Origin: Liolophura sinensis
Lineage: Eukaryota > Mollusca > Polyplacophora > Chitonida > Chitonidae
Direction of reading: 5' to 3'
Assembly: GCF_032854445.1 (NCBI RefSeq)
Contig: NC_088301.1
Coordinates: 8,616,281 to 8,680,280 of the forward strand
Length of the DNA: 64,000 bases
The translations under genes and the position numbers were made by a program. The notes beneath the pieces are model-generated. The model was not told the origin of the DNA. It saw nothing but the letters and a program-made list of their open reading frames with translations, and made no database searches. Shown here piece after piece: positions 36,030-47,440 of the stretch. The stretch's first letter is position 1, and each line of letters begins with the position of its first letter.

Positions 36030-36718
36030 TTCCGTTACCTAAAATATGCATTATTCTAGCGGACATCTGATATAATTTCATTGATGAGTGCTAATTATAG
36101 GTTCGCGAAAGGACATTAGTAGTGATGTATAGCCTAATAACAAACCCACCTACGTCGTACACGGTCCAAAAATCAAACTTGGTCTGGTGGTGGCAGTGGT
36201 GTAAAGTGAGTGTAGACATTGGGATATGCGCTGTGTAACAAGTATGGACTCGTCATATTTCATACATGTTACAGCCCATGCGCTGCAGTCTCTATTATTA
36301 CGCTCACTGTATATCACTACCATCACAAGACAAGTTTAATCTTTGGAGCCCGTGCAACACACAATGGTTTGTTTATTATAAATTTGCTAGCGATGGCGAA
36401 GATGAAAAGCAAGATCAGAGTGTGGTGCACGCGCTGTCGGTAGAAGTAGAAGTAGTGGTCACTCAACTCACGCTCAGTGGCGATTACCATTGTTTCTTTG
36501 AGCAACATGTGTTTTAATACGAGAGGTATTCCATTATGGTCAGCATGTGTCTAAAGACATCTGAGCTCCAAGGGTGCATGTGTGCATGGAGGGTTAAATC
36601 TACTTTAATTCAGTGGATTATAGTAGGTTATAGATGATTAAAACAGTCACATAACACACCCTACTAAGAATAGGTTTGCATTAATAATTCATTCCATGGA
36701 ATCTGTACAAGGTCTAAA
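36030..36718. other. Intergenic; one open stretch on both strands
   Basis: An 83-codon plus frame (36266-36517) contains ASDGEDEKQDQSVVHALSVE, which reads less random than most but has no recognised family or splice context. Confidence 0.3.
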
Positions 36719-38530
36719 CTATGGGGCTGATACTTCACAATCGGCCCTCACCTGTCAAATGGCAGTATAGCTTTATAAAGGGTTGCTCCTCGAATGGGGG
36801 TTGGGGACCTGGGGCTGAGTGCGGTGGGTGTGGGTGGCACGTGGGTCTAGCATGTACCCACGCGACACTAGCATCAACATCTGCCAGTCAATTACTGGTT
36901 TAAAACTTATCAGACTGCCCATCTTTTGTTAACGACGCGTCGGGCGAGCGCGTGTGAAATCCCGTTACCCGGATACCCAATATTCCCGGGGTATCGAATT
37001 TAGCTTTATGCAAATTAAGTCTCCGTCTACTGGGTATGCCAAAGGGCACGTACGGGTGAGTACCCGGACTGTTGCTATGAGAACATTCTTCTTTGTTACC
37101 ACGACCATAATGCATATCCACAGTTACAACTATGCAAACTTAAGAAAAAAAAATCATCTTTTGTTCAGTCAATTCTTTGCATATTTATTGTTGGACAGTC
37201 AAATAGAAACGGCTTCCCTGCCTCGATAATGTCTTTTTTCTCCAATATTAGAAATAATCTTTCATTTCCTGCGTAGCCTCGCTTCCACAAAGCTATCATG
37301 GTCAAAGTAGACTAAATCTATCATATTGTAACACAGTGTAAGAGACATAATGTTGCCTTGGTACTGTAGTTACATACCACACTTTGTAGGAGATTATAAT
37401 TACCTATGTGTATAACTGAGCCCTAGACGTAGGCCCTATATTGTTTTTGTGGCGGGGGTGGGGGTGGGTGTAGGGGGTGTGCGGGTGAGGGGGGGGGGGG
37501 CGAGTGGCGGGTGGGTGGGTGGATATTTGGTGAAAACTTCCAGCCTCTGATAATAAAACCACATCACAGAAAGATCGATTAACCTGGCACTAACCATGTT
37601 ATACTTGTAACTCCTTTACATATGACATGAAAGGATCGATCAGATATTCTATCATCGATTGAACCGATCCATCAGTGCTGGTTTTAGATATGTCAGTCTC
37701 CTGGCACACTCAAATTAGCATATATAACGGGCTATAGTGGTAATACCAGCTGGTTATAAAAGCTATTGAAGTGCCGCACGTGCACGGATGAATCTGCGGA
37801 TTAGCACCCTGGGATAATCATGGAGCTATAAAGAGATGGGATAACGGGCCGTTTTATTTTTACAGCGGTCACTAATAAATGCAATCAAGACTTTTGAAGT
37901 CCAACTGATATTCAATTGTTCAATACATTTAAAATAGATTAGAGCTCTTCTGCAATTGCTAATTGATATTGCTGTTCTATAAAAAGACGGGAATTCTTAG
38001 AATATTGACCATCATCACATGCCGGTCAACCACACTGTTCGTCGTTGAACTGATGTCAGATTTGCAGTTTGTTATAAAGGTATACACTAGTGACTGGTAA
38101 GGTGCACGTGCAGGATTTTTGTGTCAATTTCAGTTTAAAAGAGTAACGCAAACACATCTCTTCTGAACGCACCTCATGGAATACGCAATAATCTGACGCC
38201 TCGCTTTTTCATCACTCGGTGTTTATTTACTGTTATTTACTCTCGGATAAAGACGACCTCCAGATGGCTGACGGTCTGAAGTTTCTAACTGTATACACCC
38301 TATAATATACAGTTATCAATGGAGCAAGAGCGAGTGTTTCAGGAGTAACAAACAGATCGTGACTTGTTCAGTCTGCTTTCTTTGTTGATCGAATGTCAGA
38401 TGACTAGAATGAATGAATGTAAGTAAAAAGTATATACCCGATATTTTCTTCAGCGCTGTATAATGACATAGAAGGAGCAGGTGATGGGGAACGGACAAGT
38501 CTGCGCAAAAAGTGTCAAACGCGTGGAGCG
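36719..38530. other. Intergenic with G-rich tract
   Basis: No gene recognised. Plus-strand G-rich sequence at 37452-37522 has many runs of three or more G. A perfect octamer ATGCAAAT (POU site) sits at 37008-37015. Confidence 0.5.
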
Positions 38531-40045
38531 GGGAGGGAATGAAGGTGTGTTGTGTGTGTGGGGTGGGGGTGGGGGACTATAGGTCACAATTAAGTGACAG
38601 CTGGTCTGTTTAACCTGCTAAGGAGTCTATGTTGTTGTCGTCGCCAAGCACAAGAGTAAAGCAGATTAACAGTTTTGCCATAGAAAAAAAGGCGCACCTT
38701 TTCATTTTTCAGACCCGCGCGAACATCAAGCATGGCGACTGGGTAGGGATGGGGATATATTAACTGCAAAACACCGCCTTGGGCGATGTATTTTTAAAAT
38801 AACTTACACACAAAGAAGACCGGTGGCTGTCAGCTATAGCGGTCTCAGACAGACTCTCTCTCTTTATGTCCCGTGGGTTTATAGATTGCTCAGGGAACGA
38901 ACAAAAGCGAGCGCGCGACCTCCTGAACATCCCCACCTGTCAAAATGACCGTATATGGGTAGACTGCACTGGTCAGCGGGGCCGGAGTTTGACCGGTAGT
39001 CTGTGGTCATTCAACTGTAACGGATGACCTTCGAAATGTCAATTATGAGCTGTTGTTGTCGGGTCAGTACAAAGGGATTAGCATATTTAGACCATAGGGG
39101 TTACTTGTACGTTCACACCCTAAAAATACCAAAATGACTGCCCGCAGAGTTAAAGCAATAAGTTCAGGGGTTGTTCCAGAACGGACCTGGGATGAGCAGC
39201 TGGAAGTAAGCGAACCGTGATAAAGATGACCTTTATATCGTGAGATACATGTGCATATACACTTGTGAAATGGTCCAGTGAAAGGACTAACCAATGGGAC
39301 TATTCGTTTACATCGCATTATTTCAAACACAACATGCACCGTTACGTAATATCCCTATACAGGGCTGTCAAATCGGTTACATGAAGTCAGCAAACACAGG
39401 CCAAATTTACCGACAGGCATATCTTCTATACCACGATGGAGTCCCTGGATGCACTGTATTTATAGTACACTCCTTGCCTGCACCCGTACGTAACCCTCAG
39501 CCCTCTTTCATCTTCGCAATCAGAGGTGGATCACGCTCATAGCAAAGATTTAGTCTCCTTTATCGAGATAGTCTCCCCAAACTCGCCGTTTTTTTCTTTA
39601 GACAAACAAAGCCACTTGGATTGTCCGACACAATGGGCCACTTCAATCATTCTTATCAGTGGTGCATGCGCCTTGAACAAATTTTGTGAGTTTTTTTTCC
39701 GCTAAAGTAGTACTAAACGTTTTTTCCCACATTATACGCAGGGAATTAGGTCTCTCTGTTGAAATTAGAAACTTTGAGATACTATCGAGAAGAAAAAATG
39801 TAAGCCTCCAAGCAGATGTATATAGATGTAATGGCGGCCATCAAATATGCAGTTTCACTCAAGTATTTAATTTATCAGTCAATGCCTCGAACAAAGTAAT
39901 TTATCAGTCTACAACATTAATAAATTTCTTCCTTGCATCGTAAATGTAACAGCAATCACAATGATCGGTTGATTGATCGATTCATTATAACTTTACGCCA
40001 CATCTTCGATCCCATAAGTGGCAGCCCAAAGCTAAACTGGATGTT

Positions 40046-40048
<3 letters not shown>
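38531..40048. other. Intergenic, no gene recognised
   Basis: A short GT/G-rich tract lies at 38547-38576. Other frames up to 91 codons resemble nothing known. Confidence 0.5.

Positions 40049-40101
<53 letters not shown>
40049..40101. repeat. (TA)n microsatellite
   Basis: About 53 bp of pure TA. Confidence 0.98.
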
Positions 40102-40102
<1 letters not shown>

Positions 40103-40899
40103 GAGTGAACCCACATCTCGAGCGTTCATGGTTAGGGCACAATCTTGAAGTATAGTTCAAAAGTATGAGGTTGTGTTATACATGCGTTTATGCTTATTAT
40201 GCTGCAGTCTATGTGTACTTTTATTTTTATATCTACGCGATCAACGACTCATATCAAGGGTATGGGGTCAGGCACGCTAGGTAAATTCTCCTCACCAGGG
40301 GATCTTTCTCTCTCTATATATATATTGTTGTTGTTCGTTTCAATTGATATGTACATGCATGTTAGAAAGACAAAAAAGGAGGACAGCGACATTAAAGAAG
40401 AAATGAACATCTATTGCTGGTTGATCATATCTCCCACGCTGTTTTTTTAGTATGGCAGCTGCATGTACATTACCCATGGTGAGAAAATCTACAAAGTGGT
40501 ATGACAACGACAGCTGTCAAGGTCAACCGGCTCGTTAGACAAGACCTTTGTTCATGGTCTGGAAAATCCAGTCTAAACCTGCGTGATGCGCCCATTAGGT
40601 GCCCAGTTAGCTTACATATATGTTCTTGTCAAACGCGACGCTCATTGTGTTTATAAAGCCTTTGCATAATTTACTCGTTTTAATTCCCCCAATACATAAG
40701 CTTAGCATAGAGCAAAGGGGTAGCAATATGCATCATGTCTTTGAAAATAACAAATAATACTGAAATACGTGAACTATGCCATAATGTGACATATTGTATC
40801 CCAGATGCCTCTTATCAGCTTGTTCGATGTGTCAGTATGAAATTGTATTATATACTGCGTAATTATATCGTCTGCGTGAGAATTAAAATGCCATAAGGC
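40102..40899. other. Intergenic, no gene recognised
   Basis: No supported feature. Confidence 0.5.
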
Positions 40900-41162
40900 C
40901 GTTGCATATCGTTTGGTTAGCCACCCCAGCATAGTGACCCAGGAAACGCTGACTAATTCGATCTCTGCATGCGAGTTCTTGTCCAGCTCACGCTGGCATT
41001 CTTTTCGATGATACGTGAGAAGGTTTTTCAACAGCCTGTGGATGGTCGTGGGTTTCCACCCGACACTGTCCGGTTTTCTCCCACCATACTGCTGGCCGAT
41101 GTCGTTACAAGTGAACTTTATTTGAGAACGGCATAAAACTCCAATATAAAAATTAAATAAAC
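40900..41162 (+). repeat. SINE family A, near full length
   Basis: A worn head (GTGACCCAGGAAACG), the body CCAGCTCACGCTGGCATTC, GGATGGTCGTGGGTTTCCAC, CCCACCATACTGCTGGCCG and a diverged GAACTTTATTTGAGAACGGC tail. It lies head to tail against an opposite-strand SINE. Confidence 0.85.
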
Positions 41163-41197
41163 ACCATTTTCCAACGTCTGCAGTTAATTAACATGAC

Positions 41198-41395
41198 TTA
41201 TTTATTGCTTTTGTATTTTACACCAAGATCAAGAATATTTCACTTAAATGCGACTGCGCCTATGGTCAAGGGTTGAGGAGACCCCCGGGTTTCCACCTCT
41301 AGCCTCGCCAGACTAATACTTAACTAAAATCCTCAGCTGAAAATGAACGGCGGCAGGATTTGAACCCACGACCTCATTGATCAAGGGCCTGTTAA
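41198..41395 (-). repeat. SINE family D
   Basis: On the minus strand: GAGGTCGTGGGTTCAAATCC (B box), the body AGAGGTGGAAACCCGGGGGT, then AAGTGAAATATTCTTGATCT and an AAGCAATAAATAA end. It shares only the tail with family A. Confidence 0.75.
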
Positions 41396-41556
41396 CTTGT
41401 AACAGTGTCTCCTTCATCTGCTTGATATATGAAATACATGTACCTATAACATACTGGCAATTCTTTGTGAACTATGTGTAAATAGTCTGTACGTTAAACC
41501 CAGGCCTGTATGTATATGCATGTATTATTCTTATGATACAGATCTAAATGTATTTT

Positions 41557-41787
41557 GGGGTGGGGACTCCGTGGCAGAGGTAATTAGGGTGCCAGTGCAG
41601 CGTAATGACCTCTGAACCTCTCACCAATGCGTTCGCCGTGTGTTCAAGTCCAGCTCATATTGGCCTTCCCTCCGGCTGTACGTGGAAAGGTCTTCCAGCA
41701 ACCTGTGGATGGTCGTAAGTTCCCCCGGGTTCTGCCCGCTACCTCCCACCATACTGCTGGCAGCCGTCGAATAAGTGAATAAGTGGT
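41557..41787 (+). repeat. SINE family A, 3' truncated
   Basis: The head GACTCCGTGGCAGAGGT and body are complete to CTGCTGGCAGCCGTCG, then the element stops within AATAAGTGAATAAGTGG. The usual A-rich end is missing. Confidence 0.8.
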
Positions 41788-43002
41788 GGGGTGGTCGTTA
41801 AATACTGGTTATACATACTGGTGTTTAATCCACGGACATACCACCACGTGTGACATTTCATACGGTGCATGTCTTACACCGCAACTGATAATATTAACAC
41901 GGATTGCATAAAGCATTTGTCTAGGTTGTTGTTTTCCTATGTCAAATGCTCATACGGCAAACTCAATGTAGTTACCATGCTGCGTGTAATTATTCGTATA
42001 TACATTGCATGCAATACTACGTCCACATGGGTGACATGGCAATCGGTAATGTTTGTTTTATGTATATGTGCAAAGTACAAATATGCCGTGAATCTGCACG
42101 GTTCCGATTTGGTGCCAAAGTCAGCTTGCATGGTGTTAATTGATATATAGAACAACGTACTTCGTTACTTTAAGCTTAGAGGTAGAATATTCTACGCTCA
42201 TGTTTTAAACGAACTCACTTACTGTAGGTTTGTCCATGCTATTAGCAGCTTTAAGGTCCAAAAGTAACACATCGCGTGGCGCCTTGGCAACTGCCATATC
42301 GACACTTTCATAACAAACCTTCTGGCAGTCTCGCTCTCGCAATACATGTCTCTTACCGGCTTTAACCATCAGAAGAATACGTCATGTCAAAATCCACAGC
42401 GGAAAAAAATACTCTGTCATAATTTCGTCTACACATCTAAGTGCATAAATGAAATTAATTGGAAGAGCAATAATCAGTGCTGTGCTAGGACAGTCAAGAA
42501 CAGGAACGTTTGACTCCATGCATGAACTATACATTGTATGGAAGATCGTAGAATTAGCACATGTAGACGAAGTGTTGGTTCATTGAAGCTGTCAGGCTTA
42601 TTGGTCAGTGATGTTTCACAGGGTTTATGAGGTATACCAAACCTGTCTAGGTGGTTTTCAATATCAATATCAGCAAGCAACACCATATTTGTCGGAATTC
42701 CTTTTACGCTTTAGGCTCAGTTAATTCATTTTTCCCTAACAATGACCGAATCTGTTAAATGTGTGATCGCATATGACTGGATAGAGCAATCTGACGTCAG
42801 TCTCTCATCCGCTTGGTGGGGTGCAGTGTTACTTTGACAAACTGCACCGATGAATCAACGCCATTGTGATACATCGAACTAACTTTTTCTTACAGAAAAA
42901 AAAACATTCATAGGGGCTTAATAGATAAAGTGTTAAAATATTCACGGCTGTAACTTATGAGTAAACTCAATAAACACAACAACAATTAATGTTCAATTCA
43001 TA
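41788..43002. other. Intergenic between SINE cluster and gadd45-2 3' end
   Basis: Short frames only, up to 93 codons at 41869-42150. No gene recognised. Confidence 0.5.
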
Positions 43003-44676
43003 TTTATTTGTAATATCACAAAAGGCCTTGCACAAGGTGTTGCATGGCAATAAGTTAAAAAATAAATAAAATAAATATACAGTGTTTATGTATTAAGTTA
43101 CTTCCACAAAATAAATACAACGTGAGATGGAAAATTCATTAAATTATGTTTCCTGTATAAATGCATTATGCTGATTTCAGGCACAGCCTGTTAAGACATT
43201 TCAAAAGCCGTTTGTAAACTGAGACAAAATATGTTTTCTTCTCAACAAATCAATGAGCCCGTTTCTGAAGCCAAATGATGAAGAATAAATAAATTAATGT
43301 CAAATAAATTAACAGTACATTTGCAGCTCAAAATTAAGACAAAAAGTAAAACAAAATGAACAATGTTACAGAGTCATAATATTGCTTATTCAGATTTGAC
43401 CATACAGCAGTTCAAAAACTATTCAATTCCTCACGGACATGGTAAAGAGTTATGAACAGAGTTGTCAGAAATTCTAAAAAATAGCATATTAAAACTGCAT
43501 AATGTTCAGGTTAATGCTATCAACAACATTAACATCAACTGCCATTATTTCAGGCTTCGCTGTCGTTCGCTACAAAATATATTACTGCTTTCCAGATGTT
43601 ACAGATGTTCCACTAAATAATGGATCATGCAGCACTTACAGGCTAAATTGCATATGGCTAGTTATTTCTTAATTAGACATAACCCAATGTTATGTACATA
43701 TTTTTTTGCATATGATTCTTAGCTGAACAGCACATCAAGCTGTAGGGACTAGACGGACACCCAGATTTGGATGATGTACAGTTCTGGTGTGTTATTTCCT
43801 CAGCAGGAGGAGACATGTGTCTGTCATTAATGGATATCGACATCTGATATCTCAGGCCTTGGTCTCGTGTTGTGCCTCATCTGGTAATGGTGTTGTGCCT
43901 TATCTCATAATGGTGAGATAAAACTGTGCAAGATCTGTTGTTCCAGTGGTCAAGAGTGGACTGGTCTGCTTGACCATCAGTCATCACTGAACAGCACTGC
44001 TTCTGGTAAGCACTTCCACTGACCAGTCCAGTTTGGTATGGAGGATTTGGGAACCAGACAGATCGGTATCCACACCCCAAAGACACTCATTGGGTCAGCA
44101 GTCAAGGCCTCGAGGCTTTGGTCAGTTGGGCTCGGACATGCCCCTAGCCACTGGCTGGTTACCTCAGGCTGGACACATTTCCCAGGTTTAAGATGCACTC
44201 TGAAAAAATGATCAATGAAATCATAAATATACAGTTGCATTTTAACCGCAGTCCGGCAGAGCACATTTACATGTATGTTCATACATATAGAAAACAGCCA
44301 TTGTTTTTTTTATATATCTGTGACCTGTGATATTTGAACTGATAATAAATGCCTGGAAATATTTGCAACTTAAATAGAATATGCATCAATGACAGCTGAT
44401 TGTGGTCTTCTGACCCAGTGAAGCAGTGCAGAGGAACAAATTTAACTTTCCTTTGCTTCTAATTTTGTCTTTTTTACTGCAGGCAATCCGGGGATGTTTT
44501 AGATCGCTAGAGATAGACCATGCAGGCCTCAATCAGGGCACCCTGCCAGCCTGATAAAACACAGCAATCACAATCACTTTCATTCTCTTATCCATAAGTG
44601 TAAAACTATTTGATCGAGATGATAAAACTACACACCTGAGAAGTTTGATTAAGAATCCAAGGGCTAAAATAAGGCT
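43003..44676 (-). other. Probable gadd45-2 3' UTR with AU-rich elements
   Basis: After the stop codon no AATAAA appears on the minus strand until 43008-43003; an AGTAAA variant near 44474 is an alternative end. Within the long version, TTATTTATT nonamers occur at 43069-43061 and 43292-43284, with further ATTTA pentamers around 43075-43120 and 43305-43310. Such elements typically make stress-gene mRNAs short-lived. UTR extent is inferred. Confidence 0.45.
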
Positions 44677-44781
44677 TCAGACTGGTATGTCAATGATTGG
44701 ACATGGAAAGACATCGCTGCACATCAGGTTGTTGTAGTATTCAGTCAGGCATTTCTCCGATTCACTGAGCTCTTCATTTTC
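44677..44781 (-). CDS. gadd45: gadd45-2 exon 5 (C-terminal, with stop)
   Basis: Acceptor TTCACAG; encodes ENEELSESEKCLTEYYNNLM and ends PCPIIDIPV, stop TGA at 44679-44677. One codon shorter than its counterpart, and its first residues are more acidic. Confidence 0.95.
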   Translation of the reverse strand, partial: ENEELSESEKCLTEYYNNLMCSDVFPCPIIDIPV

Positions 44782-47227
44782 CTGTGAATAATAACAATTA
44801 AATATACTTTAGAGATTGAGCCATGGAAATTCTTTCCTTAAAATATACACTGAATATTTTCTAAAGCAATACAACAAACTATTTATAAATGATAATGGTT
44901 TTTCATAATTCTAACACACATAAATATTTGTAAACCATACGATTTTTATTTACCTTTATCAAAACGCAGCTGAAGTCGAGACTGGTTCGTCCTGCCGCCA
45001 AATCATTGTCATTCTTTAATTCACTGGTGTCGACAAGCAAAGCACCCAATTTCTTTGAGCAATCAACCTGAGAAAACAACAGTAGAAGAACAATTAGTCT
45101 TGCGGAGACCCCAAGCAAATCGTATCATATTGTGACAGTCTGTTTTAATTGACACGTGTCATTCTTTTGCCGAGTGCTGAGTGTCGCCATGTCAGTTTCA
45201 AACCGGTCTATAACCAAAGTCGTGAAACAACCAAAAAGGCATTCGAAAGTATAGGAGAAAGTATTGAAAAAATGCTAACATAGGCAAATACAAGGAAGTC
45301 ATCGACTCAGTATTAAGAGTTCTTTGAAATGAAAAACATGCGTCTTCCTGGTACTAGCTATTCTCAACGCTGTGACCCGGATAAATCTGGTGTAGCTGGA
45401 AAACAGCTGTACCCTAGATTTTAGATTAGCCAATCACAGCGCCGCAAGGAACGAGCCCTCGGCTCTAATTCAGTCTGCCCCCATATTTAAAAATAAGATG
45501 TGTTTACAGATCGTGATAAAATCGATTCTATCATTTCTGTGAAGCAGCACTAAACTGAATTTATTGACAGAAAATTCTGCTGACGTGTGAACTACATGCA
45601 TAAACGCCAAACGTGCACGCTTACCTTCAACAGCCGAATTTCATTCTCCCAGCAAAACGCCTCGATCAGTGTGTGTTTTATGTGTACCGTCACATCTTCG
45701 GAGTTTGTTTCCACCGGCAACAGGCACAACAATATGTTCTCGTCTCCGCTGTAAACACAAAATATAAAGTGACAATTATTTTTTTAAAATATCTATTAGC
45801 TAATTTAACTAAAACAAAATCAAAATTAATAATAAAAAAAAAAATCAATTGTTCCTGGAAAATCAGTTTAACTAAAAGGCATAATAAAAATCAAGTGATA
45901 CAGGCATTTAATGAGTCATTCTATGGAGTTTATTGCGCTTGTTTCACAATACTGAATTACGAAATATAATTTTTTCGAAGAACCTACCTTTCTAACAACT
46001 TCGCACATTCAAAAAGTCCGTGGACAACTCTTCCGTCACCTCTGGCTTGAGACAATGTCTCTTTCACTGCAGCTCCGATGCTCATTTTGGTACTGGAAAA
46101 ACAAGGAGAATCTTATGTGAACATACTGCCAAATGCTTTTTGCTTGGGTGGGGTGAGGTGCTATGAGCTGGTCTGGTGAGTTTGCTTGTCCAGGAATCCC
46201 GATGACTAAATCCCCACCAGCGTGAGTCAGTACTAAATCTAAAGCTCTGACTCCGCTAGGGTGGTTTCCCCAACACTAGCTGAGTCACGAGTGACGAGCG
46301 AGTCGGGGGTTCACCGATTCGATCGCCCAGTGTTATGACAACGTATCTGGGTCAGTCAGCAAACAGCCTTAGCTCGCGTGTACCCCGCCGTACCAGCCTC
46401 TACTATGTAGCGCAGATATATACTGGCTTACACTGTTTATACAGAAACCAATCAACATATGTCTAATGATGTACTTAAAAAAATTACATAATAATGACCA
46501 ATCCCTATCCTTGGGAGTCGAATTCTAATCAGACCCTTGTTGTGCTTAGAGGCAGCTACCAGTGTTCAGCAACGTGACATCGTTTGAAGGTTATAGGTAC
46601 ATGTAGATGCCAGACAGCACGTTTGCGAGACTTCACAATTACACACAAACACTAATTTCTTGGATGCAAAAAGTATGCCAATAGACAATGCGTGCTAATA
46701 AGGTCGATATATAACACACACCTCTTAACGTATTCGATAGTGCCAAGTAAATTAAGTGTGCTAAAATTGCAAAAATGATTGGATTATAAGAGAGATTTTG
46801 TGTCAGTGAGGTAAAACTATTGCGGAAATCCCATGCACGTCAAGTGACAACCACGAGGGCTTAGATCTACTGACTTAGATGTCAGTATCTCGTGACCTCG
46901 TTCCACGTCAAAATCTGGAACGTTTAGATATGATCAAGGCTAGGTACAAGCATAGATATTTTCCACAAAATACTAAATCTGTGTAGAATTCGAAAGAAGA
47001 AAATTAATATATGTGGCTTAGCCTACGATTTTCTACAGTAATACGATTTAAAGTATGGCTGTTCCCTTGTCTTCACGATAGCTGCATGTTAGACGTTCTG
47101 ATGCAAGCTTCTCTTTGTTCAGCCTTCATAGACAGCATTCAACGTCTATCGTTAAAACGGAGATAAATACATGTACTTACTCTTTCTGGCTTTCAATTCC
47201 TGCTTGGATCAAATCTGGTAGCGTCAT
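44677..47227 (-). CDS. gadd45: GADD45 family protein, paralogue 2 (complete, 5 exons)
   Basis: Coding exons are 47227-47181, 46092-45988, 45748-45625, 45067-44954 and 44781-44677 (stop included): 495 nt, 164 residues. Introns are GT/AG with phases 2, 2, 0, 0, identical to paralogue 1. Visible blocks are KMSI near 18-21, CAKLLE (45-50), NILLCLLPVE, AFCWENEIR (81-89), VDCSKKL opening exon 4, FSCVLIK and a C-terminus ending PIIDIPV. By eye about half the residues match paralogue 1, best in exons 2 and 3 and least in the exon 4 loop and start of exon 5. Expected family roles are MTK1/MEKK4 binding with p38/JNK signalling, cell-cycle arrest and repair; here these are inferences. Introns are shorter than in paralogue 1 except the first (1,088 bp), which contains a GC-rich repeat-like block at 46140-46400. 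Confidence 0.96.
44954..45067 (-). CDS. gadd45: gadd45-2 exon 4
   Basis: 114 nt, phase 0/0, acceptor TTTTCTCAG, donor GTAAAT. Encodes VDCSKKLGALLVDTSELKND, an Arg-containing loop and DFSCVLIK. Confidence 0.95.
45625..45748 (-). CDS. gadd45: gadd45-2 exon 3
   Basis: 124 nt, acceptor TTTACAG, donor GTAAGC. Encodes GDENILLCLLPVETNSEDVT and on through IEAFCWENEIRLLK, one codon longer than paralogue 1 in the acidic turn after LLPVE. Confidence 0.96.
45988..46092 (-). CDS. gadd45: gadd45-2 exon 2
   Basis: 105 nt, acceptor TTTTTCCAG, donor GTAGGT. Encodes TKMSIGAAVKETLSQARGDG through FECAKLLE. Confidence 0.95.
46140..46400. repeat. GC-rich repeat-like block in gadd45-2 intron 1
   Basis: A locally GC-rich stretch with a B-box-like GGGGTTCACCGATTCGATCG and simple GAGTCACGAGTGACGAGCGA repetition. 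It resembles a worn SINE, but no tail from the window's families is present. Confidence 0.35.
47181..47227 (-). CDS. gadd45: gadd45-2 exon 1 (start)
   Basis: ATG at 47227-47225 opens MTLPDLIQAGIESQK; the following Asp codon is split GA|T. Donor GTAAGT. Start chosen by alignment with the first exon of paralogue 1 (MT-P). Confidence 0.93.
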
Positions 47228-47360
47228 ATTCTCAAGGTAAATCCACAAAAATCAAGCAAATCGCTGTAAGATAGTTGTATAAGCTATAGAGGTATATAAC
47301 CACGTCTGTCTGCTCTTTAGGTCAACACTCACATGTACTGCCGTCGCTTCGTCGACGTGG

Positions 47361-47440
47361 CTTTTATATCAAGAGGGCATGAACCAGAGGAGCCGCGGAT
47401 TCTGATTGGCTAACAACTGGGCGAAATCGTGAATATGCAT
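47361..47440 (-). promoter_or_regulatory. gadd45-2 core promoter: TATA, CCAAT, POU-like site
   Basis: On the minus strand TATAAAAG lies at 47368-47361, CCAAT at 47409-47405 within AGCCAATC, and ATGCATATTCA at 47440-47430. The predicted transcription start is near 47335, leaving a 5' UTR of about 105 nt, almost the same as in gadd45-1. Vertebrate GADD45A is known to depend on OCT-1 and CAAT motifs close to its start, so the arrangement fits the family. Confidence 0.7.

Noticed and set aside
45613-45969. 118-codon plus-strand frame
   Set aside because: Antisense shadow of gadd45-2 exon 3 running into intron 2.
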